Source: Muribaculaceae bacterium (GTDB taxonomy: Bacteria > Bacteroidota > Bacteroidia > Bacteroidales > Muribaculaceae). Taken from it: a stretch of DNA of 64,000 nucleotides. The position numbers and the translations under genes are program-made. Below, one piece after another: positions 25,472-32,505 of this stretch. Position 1 is the stretch's first letter. Each line of letters begins with the position of its first letter. The notes beneath the pieces are model-generated. The model was not told where the DNA came from, searched no databases, and saw only the letters and a program-made list of their open reading frames with translations. The DNA lies in assembly GCA_017557665.1 (NCBI GenBank), contig JAFYYI010000024.1:1-64000 (forward strand). The letters are read 5' to 3'.

Positions 25472-26581
25472 ATGGCAGAAAACGCATTACTACAACGCCT
25501 TGACGGCCTGGATGCCCGATTTGAGGAAATCGGCACGCTGATCACCGACCCCAACGTCATCGCCGATCAGCGACGCTACGTCAAGCTCACCAAGGAATAC
25601 AAGAGCCTGGAAACCCTGCTCAATGCCACCCACCGATACCGCAAACTGCTTGAGGATATCGAGCAGGCTAAAGCCGTCCTTGAGAGTGAAAGCGACGAGG
25701 ACCTGCGGGCCATGGCACGTGAGGAAATCGATGCTAATCAGGCCGAGGTGCCCAAACTCGAGGAAGAAATCAAGCTCTTGCTCATCCCCGAGGATTCCGA
25801 GGACAGCAAGAACGTGGTGCTCGAAATTCGTGGCGGCACGGGTGGCGACGAGGCCGCCCTGTTTGCCGGCGACTTGGCACGCATGTACACCCGCTACTGC
25901 GAGACCAAGGGCTGGAACGTGCAGATGTCCAGCTGCAGCGAGGGTGCTGTTGGCGGTTTCAAGGAGGTTGTGTTCAGTATCACGGGCGACAATGTCTATG
26001 GCACTTTGAAGTATGAGTCAGGCGTTCACCGTGTGCAGCGCGTGCCTGTCACCGAGACCCAGGGCCGCGTCCACACCAGTGCTGCCAGTGTGGCCGTCCT
26101 TCCCGAAGCCGAGCCCTTTGATGTCCACATCAACGAGGGCGAAATCAAGTGGGACACTTTCCGCAGCGGCGGTGCCGGTGGCCAGAACGTGAACAAGGTG
26201 AACAGTGGTGTGCGTCTGCGTTACATGTGGACCAACCCCAACACGGGTGAACAGCAGGAAATCCTCATCGAGTGTACCGAGACGCGCGACCAGCCCAAGA
26301 ACAAGGAGCGCGCCTTGGCACGTCTGCGCACCTTCATCTACGACCACGAGCATCAGAAGTATGTCGATGACATTGCCTCGCGCCGCAAGACCCTTGTCTC
26401 GACAGGCGACCGCTCGGCTAAAATCCGCACCTACAACTATCCGCAGGGACGTATCACCGACCACCGCATCGGCTACACCATCTATAACCTGCCCGCCTTT
26501 ATGGACGGAGACATCCAGGACTGCATCGACCACCTGATCGTCGCCGAGAACGCCGAGAAACTCAAGGAAGCCGAGTTATAA
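25472..26581 (+). CDS. prfA: Peptide chain release factor 1
   Basis: A 369-residue class I release factor that reads UAA and UAG and triggers peptidyl-tRNA hydrolysis. The catalytic GGQ is at 236-238 in FRSGGAGGQNVNK. The codon-reading PxT tripeptide appears as PVT in the VQRVPVTETQGR stretch, consistent with RF1 rather than RF2, whose motif is SPF. The N-terminal helical domain and the C-terminal RITDHRIGYTIYNL segment are typical. The start is set at MAENALLQ because the promoter box covers the alternative. prmC is not next to it. A terminator follows at 26608. Confidence 0.97.
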   Translation: MAENALLQRLDGLDARFEEIGTLITDPNVIADQRRYVKLTKEYKSLETLLNATHRYRKLLEDIEQAKAVLESESDEDLRAMAREEIDANQAEVPKLEEEIKLLLIPEDSEDSKNVVLEIRGGTGGDEAALFAGDLARMYTRYCETKGWNVQMSSCSEGAVGGFKEVVFSITGDNVYGTLKYESGVHRVQRVPVTETQGRVHTSAASVAVLPEAEPFDVHINEGEIKWDTFRSGGAGGQNVNKVNSGVRLRYMWTNPNTGEQQEILIECTETRDQPKNKERALARLRTFIYDHEHQKYVDDIASRRKTLVSTGDRSAKIRTYNYPQGRITDHRIGYTIYNLPAFMDGDIQDCIDHLIVAENAEKLKEAEL

Positions 26582-26607
26582 GGTTTTCGCTTTGAGACCG
26601 AAGGATT

Positions 26608-26645
26608 TTCTTCTCCATCGTTTCAGCATGGGGAAGAATTCTTTT
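26608..26645 (+). terminator. Intrinsic terminator of prfA
   Basis: TTCTTCTCCAT (26608-26618) pairs with ATGGGGAAGAA (26628-26638, one G-T pair) and is followed by TTCTTTTATT. It starts 27 bases past the prfA stop. Confidence 0.8.
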
Positions 26646-26820
26646 ATTCCTCAATCGTCATGGATTGAGGCATGTTCTTTTTCACCTCGTCGATGAACTG
26701 GGCGCTGATGAGTGAAGGAATATCGGTTGTCTGGCGAATCTGTTCAATCATCAGCGTCAGCGCCTCAGTACAGATGCTCTGATTCCAATAGGGCTTTGAA
26801 ATCCAATAGCCGGAAATGGG
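26644..26820 (-). pseudogene. Remnant of a RimJ/RimL-type GNAT acetyltransferase
   Basis: Directly downstream of an intact GNAT gene the minus strand reads, without a start codon, ISGYWISKPYWNQSICTEAL and a further 38 residues to a TAA. The GYWIxKPYW...CTEALxLMI pattern is the acetyl-CoA-binding core of RimJ/RimL-like acetyltransferases. The N-terminal half is missing and the residues after the core do not continue as a normal GNAT, so there is probably a second internal deletion. It is too short to fold as an enzyme and lacks its own start, hence the call as a decayed fragment. Alternative: a C-terminal piece expressed by read-through, which I consider unlikely. Confidence 0.65.
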
Positions 26821-26822
26821 TT

Positions 26823-27275
26823 TTATCGATGAATGTACATTCTTGATAAATAGGGCTCACCATCACCTTGAGCCATACATAGGAATTCCCATCCGTAACG
26901 CTCGTAAAAGCCTGTGTGGTTAGTCAGCAGGTAAACAGGTGTGATTCCCTTGGACTTCAAGTCCTGTACAGCCATGTCCAGCAGTCTGCCCGCAATGCCT
27001 TGACATCGGTAATCCTCTTCGGTATAGACGGCACAGATATTCGGCGCCAAGTCCTTCCTATTGTGAAAGTCATTCTCAATGACTCCCAGTCCACCTACAA
27101 TCAAGTCACCATCAAGGCACAGATACCACCCATATTCCGTCTCCTGGCCGAGGTAATCCTCCATACATTCCAAATAGGCTTCCTTGGGTACGCTCCATTT
27201 GCTGTGAAACCAAGTCGCAGCCTCTTCCTTCAACTCGGGGATTTCCCGCAGTGCTATGTATCTGTATTCACACAT
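26823..27275 (-). CDS. GNAT family N-acetyltransferase
   Basis: A 150-residue single-domain GNAT. The acetyl-CoA pyrophosphate-binding motif is visible as YRCQGIAGRLLDMA, preceded by the beta-4 strand ICAVYTEEDY and followed by PVYLLTNHTGFYERYGWEF, a common C-terminal GNAT pattern. It is cytoplasmic with no extra domains. It begins 21 bases after the MerR-type regulator, suggesting a small regulated operon (merR-GNAT, plus the decayed GNAT behind it). The acceptor substrate is unknown; the pairing with a ligand-sensing MerR protein suggests a drug or small-molecule response, but this is inference. Confidence 0.88.
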   Translation of the reverse strand: MCEYRYIALREIPELKEEAATWFHSKWSVPKEAYLECMEDYLGQETEYGWYLCLDGDLIVGGLGVIENDFHNRKDLAPNICAVYTEEDYRCQGIAGRLLDMAVQDLKSKGITPVYLLTNHTGFYERYGWEFLCMAQGDGEPYLSRMYIHR

Positions 27276-27296
27276 TTCACGAAGTTCTTGGTTTGA

Positions 27297-28124
27297 TTAT
27301 TCTATTGGTATCTGGATGATCGAGAGCCATTTCTCGGGATCCTCCTGATTCCAGGCTCCATCAATGTAGCAGGTGCGTGGATGATCGGCAATCTTGTAGC
27401 CCTGCTCCTCCATATAGCGGAAGGCTTCGGTGTAGGAGTCGTAGAAACGCTCATAGGGACCGATATGCTTCATACAGAGCGCCGTAGGTATGGCTGGCAG
27501 GCGTTTGAACTGGATGATGTCGCTGCTGGTACCCATTTCCTCGACCTGTTCACAATACTCGATGTCGATGTCAGTCGGTTTGTACTCCATGTTATGCTCG
27601 ATGGTGAAGCAGTAGCCGGGTGGTGGGCATTTACAGCCCAGGCGTTGCATTTCGGGAGCAATCTTATTGACACACATGGACCCCAAGGCAGCGTAATCGG
27701 GGATGACTTCACGATGACTTGCCACAATGATTTCTGGCAAAGACTGAATGCTGAATTTTTCCATTGTCTTCATTTCTTTGCGAGAGTTCCTCCAGTTGAC
27801 CAATCGTTCACGACGTGCAATCAGTTGCTGCAACTGCGCTTCTGTGTCCTTGATCTTGGCGTCAAGTTGCCGGATGCTGGGAACATGTGAGTTGTCCTCA
27901 AACAATTCCTTTATTTCATCCAACGAGAATCCGATTCTTTGCAGATTGCGGATGGTATTCAGACGTTGCATCTGGTCGATGCTGTAGTAGCGGTATCCCG
28001 TCCACTCGTCCACTTCATCAGGCAGCAGCAGTCCCTTCTGCTCATAGTGACGCAAAGTCTTTACGGTAACCTGCATCAACCGTGAGAACTCTCCGATTTT
28101 TAGTTTTGTTTTCTTACTCATCAT
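27297..28124 (-). CDS. MerR family regulator with GyrI-like ligand domain
   Basis: A 275-residue regulator of the BmrR/TipA arrangement. The N-terminal MerR winged helix covers about residues 8-75 with KIGEFSRLMQVTVKTLRHYE and GYRYYSIDQMQRLNTI. A dimerising coiled coil follows (about 80-120, rich in KIKDTEAQLQQLIARRERL), then a GyrI-like/AraC effector-binding domain (about 125-275) with YCFTIEHNMEYKP and AIPTALCMKHIGPYERFYD. This architecture binds hydrophobic drugs or similar ligands and twists the promoter DNA. A second ATG follows the first. A TATTTTTG box at 28150-28157 lies upstream. The GNAT gene follows after 21 bases. Confidence 0.92.
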   Translation of the reverse strand: MMSKKTKLKIGEFSRLMQVTVKTLRHYEQKGLLLPDEVDEWTGYRYYSIDQMQRLNTIRNLQRIGFSLDEIKELFEDNSHVPSIRQLDAKIKDTEAQLQQLIARRERLVNWRNSRKEMKTMEKFSIQSLPEIIVASHREVIPDYAALGSMCVNKIAPEMQRLGCKCPPPGYCFTIEHNMEYKPTDIDIEYCEQVEEMGTSSDIIQFKRLPAIPTALCMKHIGPYERFYDSYTEAFRYMEEQGYKIADHPRTCYIDGAWNQEDPEKWLSIIQIPIE

Positions 28125-28149
28125 CGTACGACGTTTTGCTAAGCGACTG

Positions 28150-28157
28150 CAAAAATA
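28150..28157 (-). promoter_or_regulatory. Promoter box of the merR-GNAT unit
   Basis: TATTTTTG on the minus strand (TAnnTTTG match), with TTG at 28180-28182 (22-base spacer). The leader would be about 20 bases. Confidence 0.45.
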
Positions 28158-28219
28158 TTGTATGCCCTTAGGGACGAGTCAAGTACCAACAATGGATTTA
28201 ACACAAGTTTAACAGTTGT

Positions 28220-30358
28220 TTAATTTCTCATTCGTTGCTGGGCGTCCTTGCCGGCGCCGGTGCCCTTGTACTTGCTGCGGGTGCCATTAAAGCGGTAGAT
28301 GACGGTGAACTGCAGCTTGTGGGTTGAATAGCGGTTGTTCTGCTGGATTTTGTAGTAGCCCATGTCGCCATACTCGTTCATGTGGTTGCGCTGCAGGACG
28401 TCAAGTACAGCAGCACGCAGCGTGAGCGCATTGTCCTTGAGGAAACTCTTCTGTACAATCAGGTTGAGACGCATATTGTCATAGTCATCATAGAAATTCA
28501 GCTGATGGCCGTGTGAACGCAACATGAAGTTGATGTCAAAACGCCAGTCATGCTTCAGGGAGAAAGAGTTGAAAGCGTTCAGCGTATAAACGGGCTTGTC
28601 GAAATATACCCTGCGTACACCTCCCTGCACATGAGGATCGTCAACGTCGAGATAGAGGCCCTGCTTTTCAAATCCCGCTGTCGCATTCAGTGACCAGATG
28701 CCCACCCGAGGCGTGAACGCCAGATATGCGCTGTAGATGTTGACGGGACGTTCAAGGTTGATGTGCTTGATCAGCGCCGCATCATCGTCGCTGATAAAAG
28801 CCCACTGGGTGATGAGGTTCTTGCAGTGTACACGAGAGCCTGTTAGGGTGAGCCAGCGCCAAGACACACTGAGGGTGAGGTCGTGCAGTCGCTCGTTGAG
28901 CAGTTGGGAATTACCTGCCTGCATCGAGTAGCGGCTGATGTAGGTGACGGCATCGTTCATCGCGAAAAAACTGGGGCGGTTAGTCTTGAGGCTGTAGGAC
29001 AGCGCTGTCTGCACCTTGCCAATGCGGACTGAATAAGAAGCAGTGGGGAAGAACTCGTCCATGCTGCGATGCAGATAGTCACTGTTCATGTCGTCCTTGT
29101 AATCAAACAAGGTGTGCTCATAGCGCAGGCCTACGCTCGCCTTTCCCCATCGCTCTAAATCCACGCCATACTGAGCAAAGGCGGCAAGATTGTTCTCCTT
29201 GATATCGGCATCGGTGTCGGCAATCGATGGTTTGTCAATCCAGTAGGTATTGTGCCGTTTGGCAAAGGTCATCTCGGTGCCAGCCTCCAGCATACCTTTC
29301 CACACGGGATAAGAAAGCACCAGTTTGGTGGCATAGAGACGGCTCTCGGTACCAGAACCGCTGAGAATGAAGTCATCATTCACCAGACTGTTTTCGATAT
29401 TCTCGCGGTCAGTGTTGATTTCGGTGGACAGGAAATCGAAGTTGAAGTCGATGCCCAATTTTCCCGCATTGCCGTTGTAATAGGTATTGGTGAGGACGCC
29501 CAGCGGTTTTGTCTCCTTGCTGGTCTGCTCGGAGTAGAGGTGGTCAATCTTCACGTTGTTCTCAAAAACATCCTCGTCATAGATGACCATGTTGGTGCCT
29601 CCGATGAACTGTGTCAGGTCGGCACGGACACCCACCGAGTGGTTGTCATTGATTTGCCAGTTGACACCAGCGGTATAAGTGAGTTGGTCATTCTTCCACG
29701 TCATGGTGTAGGGACCCTCTTGATGAAACAATTTGGTCGTGTTTGTAGTTTCTTCCAACCAGCTGTACTGGCGGTAGTCCTGATGGAAATAATACACTGA
29801 ACCGAAGACATCCACCCCATTAGTGCGGTAGTTCAGGCCAAGTTTGCCGGATGGACGGTTGAATCCATACCGCAGGTCCTGTTCATCGGTCGCCGTCAGG
29901 TCCAGGCTGAGACCGTCACCCTGTTGGCGCTTTGTGCGGATGCGTACCACAGCCCTCACCGTTGCATCGTACTGAGCCCCTGGGTTGTTGATGACCTCCA
30001 CATCGCGGATGTCCTCGCTGCGAAGGCGTTTCAGCTCGCTGTCGTCACGCAGCAGGCGCCCGTTGATGTAGATGAGCGGAGCGCCTTTGCCCAGCACCTC
30101 GGGACTATCCTCGCTGCCCGTCATTCCGGGCACCTTGAGTAGCAGTTCGCCAAGTGTGCCCGACTGAGCCAGCGGAGTTCCCTCGACACGGGTAATCATG
30201 GCGTTCCCCTTGAGTCGTGTGTTAGGGAGATCGCCCTTGACGACCAACTCCTTTAACTCGACCATCATGTCTGCGCCTTGGATTGTATCCAGCTCCTGTG
30301 ACCAAGCCATCATGCAGGCAAGAGAAGCCACAATACCGATGAATAAACGATGTTTCAT
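28220..30358 (-). CDS. Outer-membrane TonB-dependent receptor-like beta-barrel protein
   Basis: A 712-residue outer-membrane protein. The signal peptide (1-20, ending MAWSQ) is followed by a plug domain: ELKELVVKGDLPNTRLKGNA, then GTLGELLLKVPGM, GAPLIYINGRLLRDDSEL and IRDVEVINNPGAQYDA, the usual Bacteroidota pattern. Residues from about 150 form a long beta-barrel of the OMP_b-brl_3 type. The N-terminal carboxypeptidase-like domain that commonly precedes the plug is absent, and no SusD partner lies nearby. It ends in a basic tail (about RSKYKGTGAGKDAQQRMRN) instead of the usual terminal aromatic residue. The transported substrate cannot be told. A promoter box lies at 30404-30411. Confidence 0.88.
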   Translation of the reverse strand: MKHRLFIGIVASLACMMAWSQELDTIQGADMMVELKELVVKGDLPNTRLKGNAMITRVEGTPLAQSGTLGELLLKVPGMTGSEDSPEVLGKGAPLIYINGRLLRDDSELKRLRSEDIRDVEVINNPGAQYDATVRAVVRIRTKRQQGDGLSLDLTATDEQDLRYGFNRPSGKLGLNYRTNGVDVFGSVYYFHQDYRQYSWLEETTNTTKLFHQEGPYTMTWKNDQLTYTAGVNWQINDNHSVGVRADLTQFIGGTNMVIYDEDVFENNVKIDHLYSEQTSKETKPLGVLTNTYYNGNAGKLGIDFNFDFLSTEINTDRENIENSLVNDDFILSGSGTESRLYATKLVLSYPVWKGMLEAGTEMTFAKRHNTYWIDKPSIADTDADIKENNLAAFAQYGVDLERWGKASVGLRYEHTLFDYKDDMNSDYLHRSMDEFFPTASYSVRIGKVQTALSYSLKTNRPSFFAMNDAVTYISRYSMQAGNSQLLNERLHDLTLSVSWRWLTLTGSRVHCKNLITQWAFISDDDAALIKHINLERPVNIYSAYLAFTPRVGIWSLNATAGFEKQGLYLDVDDPHVQGGVRRVYFDKPVYTLNAFNSFSLKHDWRFDINFMLRSHGHQLNFYDDYDNMRLNLIVQKSFLKDNALTLRAAVLDVLQRNHMNEYGDMGYYKIQQNNRYSTHKLQFTVIYRFNGTRSKYKGTGAGKDAQQRMRN

Positions 30359-30403
30359 TCGATGTCCAGTCTATATGATTCTGTTTTTATCAGTTTGATA
30401 CCG

Positions 30404-30411
30404 CAAAGTTA
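30404..30411 (-). promoter_or_regulatory. Promoter box of the outer-membrane receptor gene
   Basis: TAACTTTG on the minus strand, exact TAnnTTTG match, about 45 bases upstream of the ATG at 30358. The -33 region is weak. Confidence 0.45.
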
Positions 30412-30510
30412 CAAATAGAGTGGGAAATAGGCTAAACAACAGGAGACATTCTGCTGCTTATGTACTGATGACGTTTGCAGAATAGTCCTGTATTGTTAAA
30501 GTATTGTTAA

Positions 30511-30540
30511 AACGCCGTTTTGTTGTAACAAAGCGGCGTT
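30511..30540. terminator. Stem-loop in the gap between the receptor gene and the DUF1893 gene
   Basis: AACGCCG (30511-30517) pairs with CGGCGTT (30534-30540) around an inner GTT/AAC pairing. On the minus strand it is followed by TTTT, so it may terminate the DUF1893 transcript. The 299-base gap 30359-30657 otherwise holds the receptor promoter and the hairpin at 30629. Confidence 0.55.
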
Positions 30541-30628
30541 GTCATGTGTCTATATAGCAAACGAGAACCGATTTCTGAAGCCTGAAGACACAGCTATAGT
30601 AACAATTAGTGATGTTTTAATGAAAGGA

Positions 30629-30659
30629 CACTGGAGTTTCATCACTCCAGTGCTTTTTT
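30629..30659 (+). terminator. Plus-strand terminator with no plus-strand gene before it
   Basis: CACTGGAGT (30629-30637) pairs perfectly with ACTCCAGTG (30644-30652), followed on the plus strand by CTTTTTTA. The T-run overlaps the stop codon of the minus-strand DUF1893 gene. No plus-strand gene lies within 4 kb upstream. Confidence 0.65.
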
Positions 30660-31071
30660 ATTGTGCGGTGAAGAATTCTTGGATTTTCTGGATGATGGCG
30701 GCGGGGTCGTCGATATTACGGCTCAGGCGTTCCATCGGGCACCAATCTGTGCCGGCGCGGTTGATGATATGGTCCACAAGCTGTCCATATTGGGCTTCAA
30801 CATGGTGGGCCTTCAGTAACTCAAGGGCAGGCTCGCTCATCACGTCGGCATGGACCTGCCTCACACCGCCAACAATCATGCAGGCGGCCGCCGCCTTACC
30901 CACCGCCTTGTCGGCAATAAGGGCTTCGTGCAATACCTCTGGCTGATGGGTCACTAGTTCCAGCAGGTCTTTTACGCCACGTTGGGTGAAACGGCGGATG
31001 CAGCCGTCGTGACTTCTCACGACCAGCGTCAGCTGTTCGTTGTGCAATATTTCGATTAACTCTTTCATCAT
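30658..31071 (-). CDS. DUF1893 family protein
   Basis: A 137-residue cytoplasmic protein matching DUF1893. The family core is visible as ALIADKAVGKAAAACMIVGG followed by VRQVHADVMSEPALELL and IINRAGTDWCPMERL. The N-terminal half contains TLVVRSHDGCIRRF and GVKDLLELV. The ADKxVGKAAA stretch recalls cytidine-deaminase-like folds, but the zinc-ligand set is not evident, so no activity is claimed. Two ATGs stand in tandem (31071 and 31068). The promoter box ends four bases before the first, so the message would be leaderless. It is divergent from mtnN. Confidence 0.85.
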   Translation of the reverse strand: MMKELIEILHNEQLTLVVRSHDGCIRRFTQRGVKDLLELVTHQPEVLHEALIADKAVGKAAAACMIVGGVRQVHADVMSEPALELLKAHHVEAQYGQLVDHIINRAGTDWCPMERLSRNIDDPAAIIQKIQEFFTAQ

Positions 31072-31075
31072 GCTG

Positions 31076-31083
31076 CAAAGATA
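31076..31083 (-). promoter_or_regulatory. TAnnTTTG box abutting the DUF1893 start codon
   Basis: TATCTTTG on the minus strand ends four bases before the ATG at 31071. Confidence 0.5.
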
Positions 31084-31146
31084 TAGTTTTTATTGGACCA
31101 ATGAGACTAATTGACCAAATATGGCTAATAATTCAATGAAAAATAG

Positions 31147-31154
31147 TAATTTTG
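31147..31154 (+). promoter_or_regulatory. Promoter box of mtnN-luxS
   Basis: TAATTTTG, exact TAnnTTTG match, 28 bases before the mtnN ATG. Confidence 0.5.
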
Positions 31155-31182
31155 TAGCACAAATTCTAATTCAACACTAGCA

Positions 31183-31860
31183 ATGAAGATAGGTATTATC
31201 GTGGCAATGCGCAAGGAGCTGGAATTGCTGCTGCCGTTGCTGCAGGACAGCGAGGAGAGCCGCATGGGCGGTTTGGAGTTCCATTGTGGCAAAGTAGGAC
31301 GTCATGACGTGATGGTGATGCAATGCGGCATCGGCAAGGTCAATGCCGCCATGGGTGCACTGATGCTCGTCAACAACTTTGCCCCCAACTATGTCATCAA
31401 CAGCGGTGTAGCTGGAGGTGCCGACCTCTCGGTCAACGTGATGGACGTGGTGGCAGGCGCACGTGTCTCCTATCATGACGTGTGGTGCGGACCCGAGAGT
31501 GAGTTGGGCCGTGTGCAAGGCTTGCCGCTCTATTTCGATGGTGCAAGAAAACTGCTGGAACTATTGCCCGAGCGTGACGACATTCATAAGGGCCTGATCT
31601 GCTCAGGTGACCAGTTCATCGATAAGAAAGAAGATGTGGAGCGCATCAAGGGCAACTTTCCCGATGCGTTGGCTGTGGATATGGAATCCGGCGCCATCGC
31701 ACAGGTCTGCTATTTGTGCAAGGTGCCGTTCCTCGCCCTGCGTGTAATCAGTGACTCGCCAGGTGCCAGCCACGACAACACCAAGCAGTACCTTGACTTC
31801 TGGACCGACGCGCCCCAAGAAACCTTCATGCTGCTAAAAGATATCATTAAGAGGCTTTAG
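31183..31860 (+). CDS. mtnN: 5'-methylthioadenosine / S-adenosylhomocysteine nucleosidase
   Basis: A 225-residue nucleosidase that removes adenine from S-adenosylhomocysteine and 5'-methylthioadenosine. The N-terminus is KIGIIVAMRKELELLLPLL with the conserved Glu. INSGVAGGAD follows, then SGDQFI, VDMESGAIAQVCY (substrate ribose-binding Met-Glu) and RVISDSPG with the catalytic Asp. Length is slightly under the E. coli enzyme. The luxS gene follows after 65 bases, making a complete two-step route from S-adenosylhomocysteine to homocysteine and the AI-2 precursor. The short gap contains a degenerate run of CCGTTAAT-like units. Confidence 0.95.
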   Translation: MKIGIIVAMRKELELLLPLLQDSEESRMGGLEFHCGKVGRHDVMVMQCGIGKVNAAMGALMLVNNFAPNYVINSGVAGGADLSVNVMDVVAGARVSYHDVWCGPESELGRVQGLPLYFDGARKLLELLPERDDIHKGLICSGDQFIDKKEDVERIKGNFPDALAVDMESGAIAQVCYLCKVPFLALRVISDSPGASHDNTKQYLDFWTDAPQETFMLLKDIIKRL

Positions 31861-31925
31861 ACAATAGCTTTCAGCGATTGCACATTCCGTAAAAAACCGT
31901 TAATTCCGTTAAATCCGTAATAGTT

Positions 31926-32411
31926 ATGGAAAAGATTGCAAGTTTCAAGATCGATCACACGCGCTTGTTGCGCGGCATCTATGTTTCCCGTAAGGACTAC
32001 CTCGCTGGTGGTGACGTGGTGACGACATTCGACATCCGCATGAAGCTGCCCAACCGCGAGCCAGCAGTGAGCCAGAGCGCCCTGCACACCATTGAGCATT
32101 TGGCAGCGACCTACCTGCGCAACCACAAGGAGTGGGGCGACAAGGTGGTCTATTGGGGGCCGATGGGCTGCTGCACCGGCAATTATCTGTTGCTCAAGGG
32201 TGACCTTGAGAGCTGTGACATCGTGCCGCTGATGCAGGAACTTTTTCACTGGATATCGGAGTTTGACGGCGAGATTCCCGGAGCTAACGCCCACGATTGC
32301 GGCAACTACATGCTCAACAACCTGCCCATGGCCAAGTGGGAAGCACGTAAATACTACATCGAAGTCCTCCAGAACATCCAACCCGAAAACCTCGTCTATC
32401 CCGAGGACTGA
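31926..32411 (+). CDS. luxS: S-ribosylhomocysteine lyase LuxS
   Basis: A 161-residue LuxS, which cleaves S-ribosylhomocysteine to homocysteine and 4,5-dihydroxy-2,3-pentanedione, the AI-2 precursor. The metal ligands are His54 and His58 in HTIEH and Cys125 in HDCGNY; the catalytic Glu57 and the acid/base Cys in GPMGCCTG (82-83) are intact. Length is normal. It acts with the MtnN protein encoded just upstream. It converges with lon across a 94-base gap that contains a large palindrome. Confidence 0.97.
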   Translation: MEKIASFKIDHTRLLRGIYVSRKDYLAGGDVVTTFDIRMKLPNREPAVSQSALHTIEHLAATYLRNHKEWGDKVVYWGPMGCCTGNYLLLKGDLESCDIVPLMQELFHWISEFDGEIPGANAHDCGNYMLNNLPMAKWEARKYYIEVLQNIQPENLVYPED

Positions 32412-32426
32412 GATTGTGGGTACAAC

Positions 32427-32487
32427 AACGACGAATTACGCTAATAATCACGATTTCATTTCGCGAAAATTAGCGTAATTCGTTGTT
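32427..32487. repeat. Large inverted repeat between luxS and lon
   Basis: ACGAATTACGCTAAT (32431-32445) pairs perfectly with ATTAGCGTAATTCGT (32469-32483), and four further outer pairs extend it. The loop is 23 bases. There is no T-run on either side. It may serve as a bidirectional 3' end for the two convergent genes, or be one copy of an intergenic repeat family. Confidence 0.75.
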
Positions 32488-32505
32488 ATATTCAAGAGTG
32501 TCGAT

